The position numbers and the translations under genes are program-made. The notes under the pieces were generated by a model. The model saw only the letters and a list, made by a program, of their open reading frames with translations, ran no database searches and was not told the origin of the DNA. This document shows positions 34,700 to 46,286 of a stretch of 64,000 nucleotides of DNA, one piece after another (within the stretch, counting starts at the first letter, position 1; every line of letters begins with the position of its first letter). This DNA is from Diphasiastrum complanatum (lineage: Eukaryota; Streptophyta; Lycopodiopsida; Lycopodiales; Lycopodiaceae): the NCBI GenBank assembly GCA_029204225.1, contig CM055103.1:6322852-6386851 (forward strand), read 5' to 3'.

Positions 34700-35735
34700 A
34701 AATTTGATCTCAGCTTGTTCAATACACTGATGAATTTGCTCACTATTCTATTCAGGAGCCAACCACAGTTGAGGAAGCTTTGTCAGAAGCTGACTCAGAT
34801 CTCTGGAAAGAAGCAATGAACAAAACAACACTCGGACTGTCACCCACCTACCAGCAAACAGAAAGATTATCGACTGCAAATAGATCTTTAAGATCAAATA
34901 CAAAGCAGACGGGAGCATCGACAGAAGGAAAGCTCGACTTGTGGTAAGGGGATTTTCACAAATTCAGATCCATAGAGACAGAAATCAGACTTCTCTATAT
35001 CACCCAGCAGAGGTGCTTTTATACCTTGCTAATGAAGTTCAATTTTATGGATTGCAAACCTGTACATAATCCCATGGATCTAGGTCTCAGATTATCCAAG
35101 GAACAGTGCCCTCAAACCAATGAGGAGAAGGCAGAAATGAAGGGGTATCCATACCAATCTATTATTGGATCCCTGATGTATGCAATAATCTCGACCAGGC
35201 CAGATCTTGCATATGCCATCGGTTTCTTGAGTCAGTACATGACCAATCCTAACATGATCCATTGGAAAGCTCTGTTTAGAGTAATCAGATATGTACGAGC
35301 TACTATGGACCTATGCATCTGCTATGGTGATGGAGATCCATCCGATATCCATACTCTTTATGGATATACAGATACAAATTGGGCAGGTGATATCGACACC
35401 AGAAAATCAACTTCTGGATACGTTTTTCTGCTCAACAATGGTCCAATATCTTGGAACAATCGTAAGCAAACCTCCATTGCAACGTCTTCCACAGAATCTG
35501 AATATATTACAGCCTCTCAAGCTACCAAAGAGGCAATCCGGTTAAGGAATTTATTGTCTGATATTGGTCGCAGACAATTTGCTCAAACAATGATCCAATG
35601 CGACAATCAGAGTGCAATTGCATTGTCAATTAATCCTAGATTTCACTCTAGGAACAAGCACATCGAGATCATATATCACTATACAAGGAGCATGATACTC
35701 AACAAGGAGGTGAGCTTAAAATTTTGCAGAACATA
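34700..35735 (+). pseudogene. Ty1/copia RT tail and RNase H, element 2
   Basis: 34790-34990 holds a frameshifted RT start ('DLWKEAMNK'). The catalytic YVDD region is deleted. From 35026 a 236-codon open frame covers the RT-RNase H connection ('PYQSIIGSLMYAIISTRPDL', 'AIGFLSQYM') and RNase H: 'GYTDTNWAGDIDTRKSTSGY', 'SWNNRKQTSIATSSTESEYI', 'IQCDNQSAIALSINPRFHSR' and 'KHIEI'. The D-E-D catalytic residues are kept, so this end is the best preserved part of the element. Confidence 0.88.
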
Positions 35736-35852
35736 GTACATGTATGGCAGCTGACATACATACAAAGGGATTGAATTAGGAAGAACACAACAATTTTTGT
35801 GCTATCCTAAATTTGAGAATCAAGGCATTTAAGAATCCAGATTAAGTGGGGG

Positions 35853-36782
35853 TGTTGGATTTCTATCCTCTCCATTCTTATTTCATGCTAATCTAGATTC
35901 ATGTATTAGTTGTTGTAAATATTAGCACAGTCACGACATCTATAAAAATACAAGAAAAGTCGATGACAGTCTACATCGACATGTCCGACATCTTCAAGTT
36001 CTTTAACGTCCACGTCATCGACATCCTTGACGTCTCCAACCTATCCAACGTCCGCATCCTCGACTTCCACGTCATCGACTTGTCCAAAGTCATCGACATC
36101 TCCGACGCCTTCAACTCATCTGACGTCCAAGTCATCGACTTGTCTGACGTCTTACAGCTTGTCCATGATCTCTGACTTGTATGAAGTCATCGATGTGTTC
36201 GACATCTCTAACTAAATCAGATGTCGACTGACAACAAGTAGTGCCTTAATCCTAATTTGTAAAGTTAATCATTCTTTTAATTAGTTAGCCATGTGTACAT
36301 ATTCATCTAAGATCGATGAATCAGTAGATCAGTATTTTCATTCAGAACGCAATTGTATTGTTCTTCTTTTCTATTATCATAGAGCATTGTATCATGAAGA
36401 ACACGCCTGATCTGTTCTGCAATCACATTGTATCTCTACACGACTAATCCATCATTGTTCCAACAATTTAGTTTGTGTAAGGTGATTGCATGTTCAAACC
36501 GATTCATACTTGCAGATTCATTATTTTGTAGATTTTATCGTTTTGTATGACTGATAGCACTGCTCGATTTTTGCTCTGATCACTACATTTAGTTCGACAC
36601 TTCCGCAAAGCAAAAAAATGTAATTCACTATAATTTTGTGCATGGCTATGGAATCGATTGCATAGATTCAGTGACTTCGAAGTTGTGATCAAGTAAGGCA
36701 GACTTGATCTGTCCGAATCCGATAAACGTAGTTTGTATGCACCGAGAAATCTCAACCTCACTTAGCTGCCCGATTTCCAGCA
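35853..36782 (+). repeat. 3' LTR of copia element 2 (930 bp)
   Basis: It begins TGTTGGATTTCTATCC after a G-rich tract and ends CCGATTTCCAGCA. Positions 35960-36180 are a run of diverged 'catcgac/tccgacgtc' micro-repeats, like those in the LTR at 16436-17285, so both belong to related families. Confidence 0.9.
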
Positions 36783-37118
36783 AGCACTAGTACAAGAAGA
36801 TACTTCTCTCAAAAGATCATTACTAACATTCATCTTTATACAATGAAGCGCTAGTCTAGATTTTTTCTTGTATCTAATTAATTCATGTTCACCAAGAAGT
36901 TCATCTTCTTCTTCAATCAGGAATTCATAAAGATCTTGGAGCACCATTAGTGACTCCATCCTAACCTTACAAATGGAATAATTTGTAGAGTTCAATCTCT
37001 CACTAGCTTCTAGAAGGAAAGCACCAATTGATCCCATCTTACTAGTGAATTCTACAAACAAGAAAATTGGATTGATTGATCCAAGAAACTCACAAAGGTC
37101 TCTCTTGTAGTGATTCAC
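36783..37118 (-). pseudogene. Ty1/copia gag fragment, minus strand
   Basis: The minus-strand frame reads 'ERLNSTNYSICKVRMESLMV', 'LYEFLIEEE', 'SRLALHCIKMNVSND' and 'LLREVSSCTSA', a typical copia gag beginning. It is cut at 36783 by the insertion of copia element 2. Its leader and primer site lie to the right (37619-37630). Confidence 0.75.
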
Positions 37119-37618
37119 TCATATTTGGTTTCTAGCCCAACAAATGGACTTATAACCACGGTTCTAACACTCCCTACTATCAAATCAAGCCAAATTTGAC
37201 TATTTTTGGACAAAATCATGACTAAATCTCCCTCACACTTCTCGATGGACTTTCAAGACCTGTAAAACACTTTTAGAGGACTTGTTCTCAGCCTAGATTA
37301 ATTAATTCTCATGACACTAAGTCAAATCTAATCAATGGCACTCAATCTTGGTAGCTTTTCCTAGGATTAGCACCAAAAATCTCATCAAGAACACATAGAA
37401 TGCATTTATATGGATCTAATGAATATTGTGCATTAAATGTAGGTTCAGAGGTGCCCACACGTGTGGACAATACGGATTTTGACCCCTACCAAGTTTGGAA
37501 TCAAATCCTCAAAACTAAAGTTAGCATTCAAACTCGCCATCTCATTTAGCAAGTTTTTAGCACCAAAACTTGCTTAAAATGGATTTGCCTTTGATCAATG
37601 ATTAAGCTCTTGTACTTG

Positions 37619-37630
37619 GCTCTGATACCT
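37619..37630 (-). other. LTR-retrotransposon primer-binding site
   Basis: The minus-strand reading AGGTATCAGAGC is one base off the initiator-tRNA-Met complement. It directly follows an LTR end (minus '...CTTTCACA', forward start 37631). It belongs to the gag at 36783-37118. Confidence 0.7.
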
Positions 37631-39322
37631 TGTGAAAGTATTGTACTTTTGGACCATAAATGGATCTACACAAGATCCACAAGAGTGATCGGATGCTTGG
37701 TTATAACAATCTATTAAAAACTAGACACAAAAAACTGATCTAGATTGGCAATTTGACAAACAACAAGCAAGAACAATCATCAAACATTGATCATAGATGA
37801 AATCCGAGTTCACGCATGTGAAATGATGCCTGTTGCATGGCCTGCAAATAGAGAATGAAGGCTGAATCACTTTGGTTGCATTTAGATCACAAAATCTCAA
37901 TACAAAATATGGAGTTCCAAAAATAATCTATCTTTTCACTATGGGAGGATGGAATACATAGCAAAAATCACTTACCTTTGTAAAGTTAGGTAAATTTCCA
38001 GCATGTAATAAGGAAGTTAACTTGGCTTTCTTGCCCTAATTTGCAACCCTAGCCTCATTCCTAGAGTCATGCCAAGTAGGTGGCTAGTTGGTCAATTTTT
38101 CATCATAAATTTAGGCGTAGGTCCTATGATGTAGGAATCACTACCAATTTGACATGGCCAACTCTTTAGACTCGATCTAACCTACACGAGGATAGGTTTT
38201 CCACCTAGCATCTTGGCCTCACACGTGTGGGACCCACTCATGTACATAATTTACAATATTCTACATGGCTAGATTTGCCAACATTGGCAATTTTTCACAA
38301 TAAATGCCAAGATAAGCTAGTTTTGGTAACTAGTCTTGGTTCTAGCTCATAGTTTGGATCTAGATCAATTAAATGTGCATCCTCCATCACTTTTAGGATT
38401 GATTCGGATTCAATTTGCTGTAAAATTTTGTCACTAGCAACTATAAATTGCATGTCACAAGGCTATGCTAAGTTTTACGACACTAAAGCATCACTAATTA
38501 TGATTTCACTTAGCGACAATTGGCGACAAATATTTGATGCTTTGCAATGATCCGGTTGCAACATTTGTCCTTGAAAATAAATGTTGCTATATATGACGCT
38601 TAGCGACGGATATAAACATGAAATTTTTTGTCATTATGTGATTTTGTTGTCGACATCGCAATGTCTCTTTTTATAATCTAAGAAGCCATATCCAATTTAT
38701 CCATTTTGATTTGAGAAGCCATACTTTTAGGATGATCAATGACAAACCTACCAAGATCTTGATCGAATGGATGTTAGGATTATCAATGACAAACCTGCTA
38801 GAATTCTGATCGAATGACAATAGCTCATCCACTCTATAGTGCAATTAACCCATTTCTTACCTCAATCTTCTTATAATTTCTCAAAGAAGATTTGCTATTA
38901 TACTTTGTATAACATTGATATAGATACATCATGCTTACCCACCTTGCACTACCTTTTGGATTGCATATGAACTCCTCCTTTTTCCCACCAAAAAATCACT
39001 TCTCTTTTTTTCTTGCAATGAAAGGTTCGTAGGAGGAAGAACTTGGGCAAACTAGCCTTTAATATGTGTCTACGCACTTATTGAGTTGCAACTCTTTCTT
39101 TGGACTAGAGGATTTTGGCAACTTTGTTGTAATTAAGCATATAGAAATTGGGAAAAAACTATAGATTGTAGATAATCGATTTGAGATCATATTTGATCCA
39201 TATGTGGTTTTGGTGCTCATCCAAGCACACAAACTACTTCAACACTACTTTCGATTAGCTTAGCTTTATTTTTCTTCAATCTTGTGAAAATACAAGAGGG
39301 TCACTCAATAGGAGGAACTATG
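37631..39322. repeat. Minus-strand LTR remnant and unclassified repeat sequence
   Basis: An LTR starts at 37631 on the right of the primer site, but its far end has no partner here. From 38440 to 38660 the words 'agcgacaa', 'gcgacaaatattt' and 'ttgtcgctaag-like' recur. 38700-38830 contains a duplicated 'tgacaaacctaccaagatcttgatcgaatg'. No gene is seen. Confidence 0.4.
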
Positions 39323-40910
39323 TTATGTGCCATAATGGTATGCCATCTACAGTGACGGCCTCACCATGAGGCGAAACGCTAGGCTAGCCTTGTCGACAAT
39401 TTTTGTGCCACATGTCAGTACCTTAGGCTGCCTCATGTCACAGATTTAGGTATGGGCTATGCATAATGCTAGGACCCACTTGGGAGAACCATGTAGAATT
39501 CATTGAGTGTGACCCATAGATTGGGTGGATGGCATGAGCATGCTTGAGCTAGGATGTATCTCTAGCCATGGAGATGAGTGTCAGTGAGAGCCGAATATAA
39601 TTGCCCGTAGTATGGGATGCTAGTTATGGTAGGGGGCTCAATCATGCCAATTGTGTCGACAATTCCAATGCACGAGGGTGAGTCATTAATGGCCCTCTGA
39701 TGGGCGACATTTGTCACTTGATGTTTAAAGTCCACCTTATGAAGATCGGTCAAGTAATTTATAACATACTAGCCCCCAGTGAAAGCCTTTTAAAGATCAT
39801 GCACTCAACATCCAATTTGCAATTCAAAACACCAAGCCAATTGTGGCCATTGGTGATGGCCAAACCAGCATTGCCTCTGCAATGTAGCCTAACCATCATG
39901 TGACCTATAAAAGGGAATCATTGACTTTCTTGAGTTATATATATAAGTAGGAGAGTTATGATAGTAAGAAAGCAATCGAGAACAATGTGATAGTGTCAAA
40001 TCTAATGACTCCTATGCTATAAAAAATGATCTAGGGTTTCAATTTAGATGTTAAAATAAATATGTTTGGCCTAAAGATAATGATCTCATGACTATCTATG
40101 AGGTGACTATGATTCAATGGGGGAATCGCCGCTCAAGAGATAGGAAGTGATCTGATGCATTAGCCAAGCATTTTTATTGATGCAAAGGACGTCGACTAGA
40201 AGCCCATCCAAATGAATATAGGCAGCAAAACAAAGATGACTAGCCCAAACACAAGCTTATGTAGGTATTTAGAAGAGAACAATTAAGATGTATAGATCTA
40301 GCTAGAGATGGAAAGGATGCGAGGTTTAAATGACATGGTAACATTTTATTTCGCTAGATTTAAATTGCCATGAAATCCAAAGCAAGGGTATGCAATAGAT
40401 TAACTTGGGATTCACTTGAAGACGACATGATGCAAACAATTTTGGCATGGTGGATAAAAAAATGGTTCTCACATGGATTGAAGCAACAAGTTAAGCTATC
40501 ATAAAATTGACACATCCTACTATTGAAGAGTTTTTAACTATTTACAAAAAGCAAGTTAGGTGAAAAGACCAATGTGAAGAACTTGTGGGAGTATTGAAAG
40601 AAGAAATATGACGACTTGTGATGCCTAGCAAATCAATGAAGATTAACAAAGCCTTGAAATTATCATAAGATGTGGAAACTATGATGGGTGAGAATGGAAA
40701 GGCACATAATCCCATGTTTCACAAGCACAAGGAAAATGTTAAGAACAAGTATGCTAAGGAGTAATAAGAAGCCCCTCATCAATTAACCATGTCTATTTAA
40801 CACAAAATGAGCAAGTGAAAGTGAGCTTGGTAAGAGACCACTACTGCTTTGTATGTAATCAATTGGGACACACGTGAGATGTGCCCACAATGCATAAGGC
40901 ATGTTCTCCC
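39323..40910 (+). pseudogene. LTR-retrotransposon leader and gag relic
   Basis: 'cctataaaaggg' at 39902-39913 is a TATA-like box in probable LTR sequence. From about 40130 to 40900, plus-strand codons in shifting frames look like gypsy gag (Trp/Lys-rich, 'NMKWFSHGLKQQ'-type reading). They end in a zinc knuckle 'HYCFVCNQLGHT' at 40839-40876 whose last Cys lies after a stop. It is heavily decayed and no pol follows. Confidence 0.5.
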
Positions 40911-40919
40911 CCAATGTTT

Positions 40920-40990
40920 CAAGGGCTCGTTTCATACGTCGTTTCGAAACGCGTTTGAAACGACTGGTTCTGGTTTGAAACGGGATGTTT
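40920..40990. repeat. Candidate hAT-type terminal region
   Basis: 'caagggctcgtttcatacg' followed by interleaved 'gtttcgaaac', 'gtttgaaacg' and 'gtttgaaacggg' words resembles hAT ends, which have a CA-G-GG start with short subterminal repeats. It lies on the 3' side of the hAT exons. No matching opposite end was found, so it stays tentative. Confidence 0.35.
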
Positions 40991-41701
40991 TTTTAGGTTT
41001 CTTTTTTTTTTTAATGTGTTTTTGAGGGTTTACACATGTCATAGATAGTCTGGTAACAAGTAGATACATCCAATTTCATGAGAATGCTCTAGAGAATGCA
41101 ATTCAAGAGGAGTTGTTGTAGTATGGTGAGTCGTGACTCATAACTATGGTCATTTGACACTTTCCTCAGTCAATTATTGATATTGTCACCATTCATCATA
41201 CAGTCTCAATTTTCAAACATCCAAGAACTTCCAAAAATTGTAAACAGTAAAGTTACAAACTAATAACTATAGAACTTTCAACTTACTACTTAGTACTTAC
41301 AAGTTACAACTTACAAATCACAAATTACAATGCACTGACCACTAACTTGGAAGTAACCTCAAGTTGGCACTAAGTTCTAACTTCTAAGTAGTAAGTTCTA
41401 ACTAGCAATTTACAAATCAGTGAATCACAAATCACAATTCAAGAGTCAAAAGTTTAAACTTTAAACTTTAAAGTAAAAGCAATGATGCTATCATGCTGCA
41501 TAAATAACAAGAGTGTCAAGCGTAGCCTCGGCCCTCAAGGCTCAAGCCTGAGGCCCCATGAGTCTGAAGTCAACTGTCATATGTAAACAATAATATGTAT
41601 AACTACTATGCTAGAGCCTAGAGTATGCCACTATCATCTATGCTGAGCAGTGAGTGCCCCCCCCCAATGCCCATCTAGGCTCTAGCCTCTAGCTGTCCGC
41701 C

Positions 41702-43660
41702 TCAGACGTTGTCGTCGTGGAGGCACTGGCATATCCTCAGGCTCAATGTCATCCTCCCCATCATCAAAGTCACCCTCACCTCCTCGTCTGATCTCTCACC
41801 CTTAGTGGCGGATTCCTCATCTGAGTCAGAGCTAGAGGGACTCTCAGATGTGTCTGAGACTATTGCATGGCTCGGGCCCTCTCCTGCGCTCCTGGTCCTG
41901 CGTGCTGCAGCTCGAGTGGTAGGCCCTGCGCAATGCACACAAGAAAATTGAAATCAGGACTTAGGCTCGAGTCTCGACATGTCATATTACTTTTAAGTTT
42001 TAACTTACAATTTACAAATTACAAATTAGTAATTACAATATACAATCTAGTAATCTACTATCTAGTATATCTACAAAACTTCAAAGTACTAAAAGCCTAC
42101 TAATGTAACGCAGTGAATCGGGAAATTGGGCATTGAAATCAACCTGCAACTGCTAAGGCCTCCCGATGGAGTAGAGCATAGACATCCTCCCCCTCTTGTG
42201 ATCTTGGCGGCAAGTCCGGAACCTTTGCATCGATCTCATCGAAATTAACCTACGAAAATTGAAATTAAACCAAGATTTCGATTCTCAATAGTAAGTACTA
42301 ATAAACAATCTAAAAAAAATAGCAAATTTGAAATGTAAAAACGTTGAAAGTTGAAACTTGAAGCCTGAAGATTCTAACTTCTTAGTGTAAGCCTAGACTC
42401 TACTATCTAGACAAATTATGATTCATGGTAGATACTAGACTCTATAGAATTCAGATTAATGATTTAATCATGATTCATTACCTGTACGGGCTCCCCGATC
42501 TCTCTTAGCTTCTTCACAAGCCGTAGGTTGGCATGCACATACACCAACATCTCCAGCTGCGCAGTAGAAAGTCTGTTCCTCCTCTTCGTATGAATCACAG
42601 ATAACACACTCCAATTTCTCTCACATGCAACTGCTGCGCAATCTTGTGAGAGGACGCGGATGACAAGTTTCTGCAACTTGGGAACATCATTCCCATACTT
42701 CATCCACCATGAAATATGGCGCAATTACCCTTCCCTCAACATGGCAACTGCACGACCGAAATCGAGGCGCTCGGTCCTGAACATTCAACATTCATCACCA
42801 TTCAAATCTCAAAATAGTAAATACTAAATGCTTACAAGTTACTACTATTAAGTTTTAACTAGCAGCTAGCTTAAGCCTTAGACTTCATACATATTACATA
42901 TACATACTACATAGATGAATACATATTACATACATGGGTCCCGAATACATATTACAATTTACTAATTACATAGTACATACCTGAATAAATTCAAGTCATC
43001 CATGAGTGCATCCTGATCCATGGGATCAGGATAGACAGAGGAGACGTAGGAATGCCATCCTTGCCTGAGCTCTCGATCATGGAATTGATCTTCCGTCCTC
43101 CATAGTGGATGAAGCAAGCAAGCCACGACATGCAGAGATTGATGGAACCACTGCCATCTGCCTAGAAATAGGCCCCTTACTTCTTCCAACCTGCAAACAA
43201 TCAGGAGTGAAGTTTGAGGCTTGAGCATTCAAGTTTCAAGAACTATTAAGTTTTAACTAAATTCTAATCATGAATGTCAATGAACCAACTTTGAAACTTT
43301 TAACGTAGTTACTAGACTCTAGTAATATACCTGTCAAAAGCCATGGTGGTGCAACTCTGAAGCTGCTCTCCCAGCTTATCCATAAACTCATAAAGAAGGC
43401 CTAAGGTGGAACCCCCTCTATCAGTATGGCGAAGCACACTATAGATAGGCTGCATGGATATGACAATGGAGCGTGCATCACCAAAATGAAGTTCCCATCA
43501 CGATCGCCTCAAATCTCCTGGCCTTGGCCTCTCGTGATCAACCCCACTCTGCCCAATGGGGTGAAACCACTATCATCCTCAGACTTCCATGCACTTTTAT
43601 GAGCCGCTCAAAAACAATGAGCATAAAGATCATGCAACCCCATCACAAATATTTTTTGTG
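41702..43660 (-). pseudogene. hAT-superfamily transposase, multi-exon remnant
   Basis: Minus-strand blocks in order: about 43640-43480 ('HGSLRMIVVSPHWAEWG'); 43460-43330 ('VLRHTDRGGSTLGLLYEFMD'); 43190-42962 ('RWQWFHQSLHVVACLLHPLW' and 'ELRQGWHSYV'); the hAT dimerisation domain at 42724-42464 ('SWWMKYGNDVPKLQKLVIRV', 'SQDCAAVACERNWSV', 'HTKRRNRLSTAQLEMLVYVH'); 42250-42145 ('NFDEIDAKVPDLPPRSQEGE'); and an acidic tail at 41938-41702 ('TRAAARRTRSAGEGPSHA', 'SDTSESPSSSDSDEE'). The N-terminal BED finger and first catalytic part are not seen. The C-terminal domain is uninterrupted, so this is a fairly recent relic or a gene with exons I could not place. Confidence 0.82.
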
Positions 43661-44666
43661 ATGAATCATACAGAGGATCTCATACATGTACATGCAGAGT
43701 TGGAAATGAGTATGGTTATACATCAATGGAATAAAGAAAGAGAAGGAAAAGGTTTCCATCCAAATATTACAAAGCCATGCCTCAAAATCTAGTGGATGGG
43801 AAGTACCAATGCTAGAATGAGGTGGAAGCCCAAATCAACATAAGGAGACTGTATTTGTATTACATGTGTGTGTGCGTTACATCTTAACAAGACTATTCTT
43901 TTTTAAGACATCTCGTAACACCATCATAGTTACATAGTAAAAAATGTAATTCAGTAGTGAAAAGGCTTCTCAAAAATGTCAAAAGGCTTCCCATTTTAGT
44001 ATGAAAAAGTTGTAAGAACAAAATAATATTGTTACATCCCACCATTCTGCGACTTTTTCAAGTCAAAGAGGACAAGCTCACACGTACCCTTAAGATATTG
44101 TGCTTAGTACCCTTCGTGGAACTTGCAGCTGTGTACACATGTTCCATGTTGCTTTGCACCTCACAACCTATCCAAGTTGCGCAATGGGGTTAAAGACTTG
44201 GTCTATAGGTTGTAGTCGATTAAGTGAGCACATATTAGTCCGTGAGTTGCCTTTTGTTGCTTTCCTTGTAGTATTATGGATAATTTGATATCCAATGATG
44301 TGTTAATACCAGGATTCATAGGAATGATAAATCTTTAATAAATAAATATCACGTTATCGGTCAATAGATTTAGCAAGGTCACTTGTGGGAAGCCAATAAT
44401 GTTTGTTTGGAGTTAGTGGAATACTACATTTCAGCTTAGAAGTGTTCATGGAAGAATTCCTTGCTGTAGCTTGCAAAGTTAAGCCCTTTTGCTATTACAA
44501 AAACTGATACATCATGCGACAACAACCATCACTGCAACAAAAAGAACATATAAATGATTTACCATTAGTCGTACACACTGAGTATCAGAAAGACCAGTCT
44601 ATAGATACACAAAACAGTAAGTACGTTCTTGAGACCACACTAACAAAGAAAGAATTAGCATCCACA
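43661..44666. other. No gene recognised; 3' flank of the IST1-like gene
   Basis: Downstream of the stop codon at 44667 on the minus strand, so it should include that gene's 3' UTR. No clear AATAAA was fixed. Short ORFs here have no domain. Confidence 0.4.
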
Positions 44667-46286
44667 TCAACTTCTACTAGACTTGAGTGCTAGAAATCGA
44701 GCTGCCAGATCATCATAGTCAGGCAGCTTGGGATGTACAGGAGGTGCAGATGGTGAACTAGACCCCGACGAAGATCGAGAAAACTGGGCACCTTCAGATT
44801 CTTTTCGTAACAAGGAGTTCTGCTGACTTGACTTTGGAACTAATGGCGGCGGCCGTCTTGGAGGCTGTGAGGCTGTACTTCCTTGTAAATCTTCATAAAT
44901 ACCTGGAAAGGCCTTGGCATCAGCATGTGAGTCATCAAAGGTGGGAGACAAAGGAGGGCTCAAGGGAGGAGCATCATAAGATGGACGATCAGCCTGTGAA
45001 CTTAATGATTTTTTGCTGCTTTCAGAATACTTTGAATGGAAGGAAATATCACTTGACGGAGACGATTGACCCACAATGTTTTTTTCTTCATCGCCTACAT
45101 ATTCAAGATTAGTTGATGGCTTTGTCTTACTCATCCTGCTACCGTCGGAAAGAAGGGACTTTCCTTTTCCAGATTGAAACCCACTGGGCCCATAATCAGG
45201 TGTTCTCTCAGTATCATTCTTCAGATTAACTCCCCGCTTGCCAGAGAAGAAATTTAACCTGGTTTCATCAGCGCTGTATTCTTTTTGTGCCTGTTCTTGC
45301 TCGGAATGCAAGTCAAACATATCATATTGAGCAGGTAAATCAGGTTGGGATGGCAACTTGAACCTGTCAGACTGCCTCTCACTTTTGTAGGAGCTCCAAC
45401 CTCTCATTGAGTCTTGCTTTTCAGCCCTTGCTTTCCTGAGTGCCTTGGAATCAAGTACATCAGGACCATCATAGTCAACGTAATCATCAAAAATTGGTTT
45501 GCTAGCCCCAGAGACATTGTCCTTCTGCATGGTAGTTTCTACGTCATTATCATATCTACCAGATTTTTCTTTTGACAAAGAGTTTGGGTTCTCTACATAG
45601 TCATCATCCTCACCATCTGAGTCACTGTCACCTGCCTTCTCAACAGACCCTGACTTTGAAAGTTCACCCTTAGCAAGACTAGCAGCCGCCCTAGCAGCTG
45701 CAGCAGCACGTTCAGCAGATTCGGCAGCTGCTTGCGCCGCAGAAGCTATATCTGCATAGTCCATCTTCCACCCTTTATCAGACCTGAATGAATTATCTGT
45801 CTTTCCATCCATAGGAGCTGCTGCAGTATGTCCTTGATTGTTTCCTTGAGTTGAGGTTGGCATAGCACTATAGTCCATCTTGCCTGCTTTTCTAGCCAAG
45901 GAATATGGATCCTCCATGGTTGCTGCCACAGAAGTAGAGTCACTAATTTCTCGATGTGCACTTAGAGAAATATCTTCGGAGTTGTGGAAGATTGGCGCAG
46001 ATCTAGGCGGTGAGTCATATTTACCTGGAGGTGGAAGCTTTCCTGGTATGTTAAGAGCAAAAGGGACAAATTGCTTCTCCTCGTCAGTGTCATCGTCAGA
46101 GTCATAGAATAAACTTGAAGATGGCCTGGTAGCAGATTGGACTGGAAGTCTAGCAGCTTTTGGAGTAGCTTCCACAGAATCTTCCTTGGGCTTGACAGAA
46201 GTTTGCTCTTCTTGAGTGTCTCTTCCTTTCTTAGAAGATGCTGACAGAGGTACTTGGCTTGAGGACAGAAACTGACTAGGACCATC
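44667..46286 (-). CDS. IST1-like gene, exon 6 (disordered tail, MIM motif)
   Basis: 1620 nt including the TGA stop at 44669-44667. It begins DGPSQFLSSSQVPL after the acceptor 'ttccgcag', in phase with exon 5. It encodes 539 residues of low-complexity tail: acidic patches ('DSDDDTDEE'), 'PYSLARKAGKMDYS', the Ala-rich helix, Pro-rich stretches ('PPRRPPPLVPK') and the terminal 'HPKLPDYDDLAARFLALK'. The frame stays open throughout, which indicates constraint amid repeats. Confidence 0.94.
   Translation of the reverse strand, partial: DGPSQFLSSSQVPLSASSKKGRDTQEEQTSVKPKEDSVEATPKAARLPVQSATRPSSSLFYDSDDDTDEEKQFVPFALNIPGKLPPPGKYDSPPRSAPIFHNSEDISLSAHREISDSTSVAATMEDPYSLARKAGKMDYSAMPTSTQGNNQGHTAAAPMDGKTDNSFRSDKGWKMDYADIASAAQAAAESAERAAAAARAAASLAKGELSKSGSVEKAGDSDSDGEDDDYVENPNSLSKEKSGRYDNDVETTMQKDNVSGASKPIFDDYVDYDGPDVLDSKALRKARAEKQDSMRGWSSYKSERQSDRFKLPSQPDLPAQYDMFDLHSEQEQAQKEYSADETRLNFFSGKRGVNLKNDTERTPDYGPSGFQSGKGKSLLSDGSRMSKTKPSTNLEYVGDEEKNIVGQSSPSSDISFHSKYSESSKKSLSSQADRPSYDAPPLSPPLSPTFDDSHADAKAFPGIYEDLQGSTASQPPRRPPPLVPKSSQQNSLLRKESEGAQFSRSSSGSSSPSAPPVHPKLPDYDDLAARFLALKSSRS

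Larger units (their letters stand above)
32490..36782 (+). mobile_element. Ty1/copia element 2, internally deleted, with truncated 5' LTR
   Basis: Order: 5' LTR remnant 32490-33251, primer site TGGTATCACAAC at 33252, gag from 33433, integrase from about 33980, RT tail and RNase H to 35735, then 'gtgggggt' purine tract and 3' LTR 35853-36782. The start of the 5' LTR is missing because relic 1 is fused to it at 32490, with the junction equivalent to 36177 in the 3' LTR. The 3' LTR is flanked on the right by 'agcac' and disrupts a minus-strand copia gag at 36783. Confidence 0.88.

Noticed and set aside
44828-46107. Other-frame ORFs across exon 6
   Set aside because: Shadows of the 539-codon exon frame, without domains.
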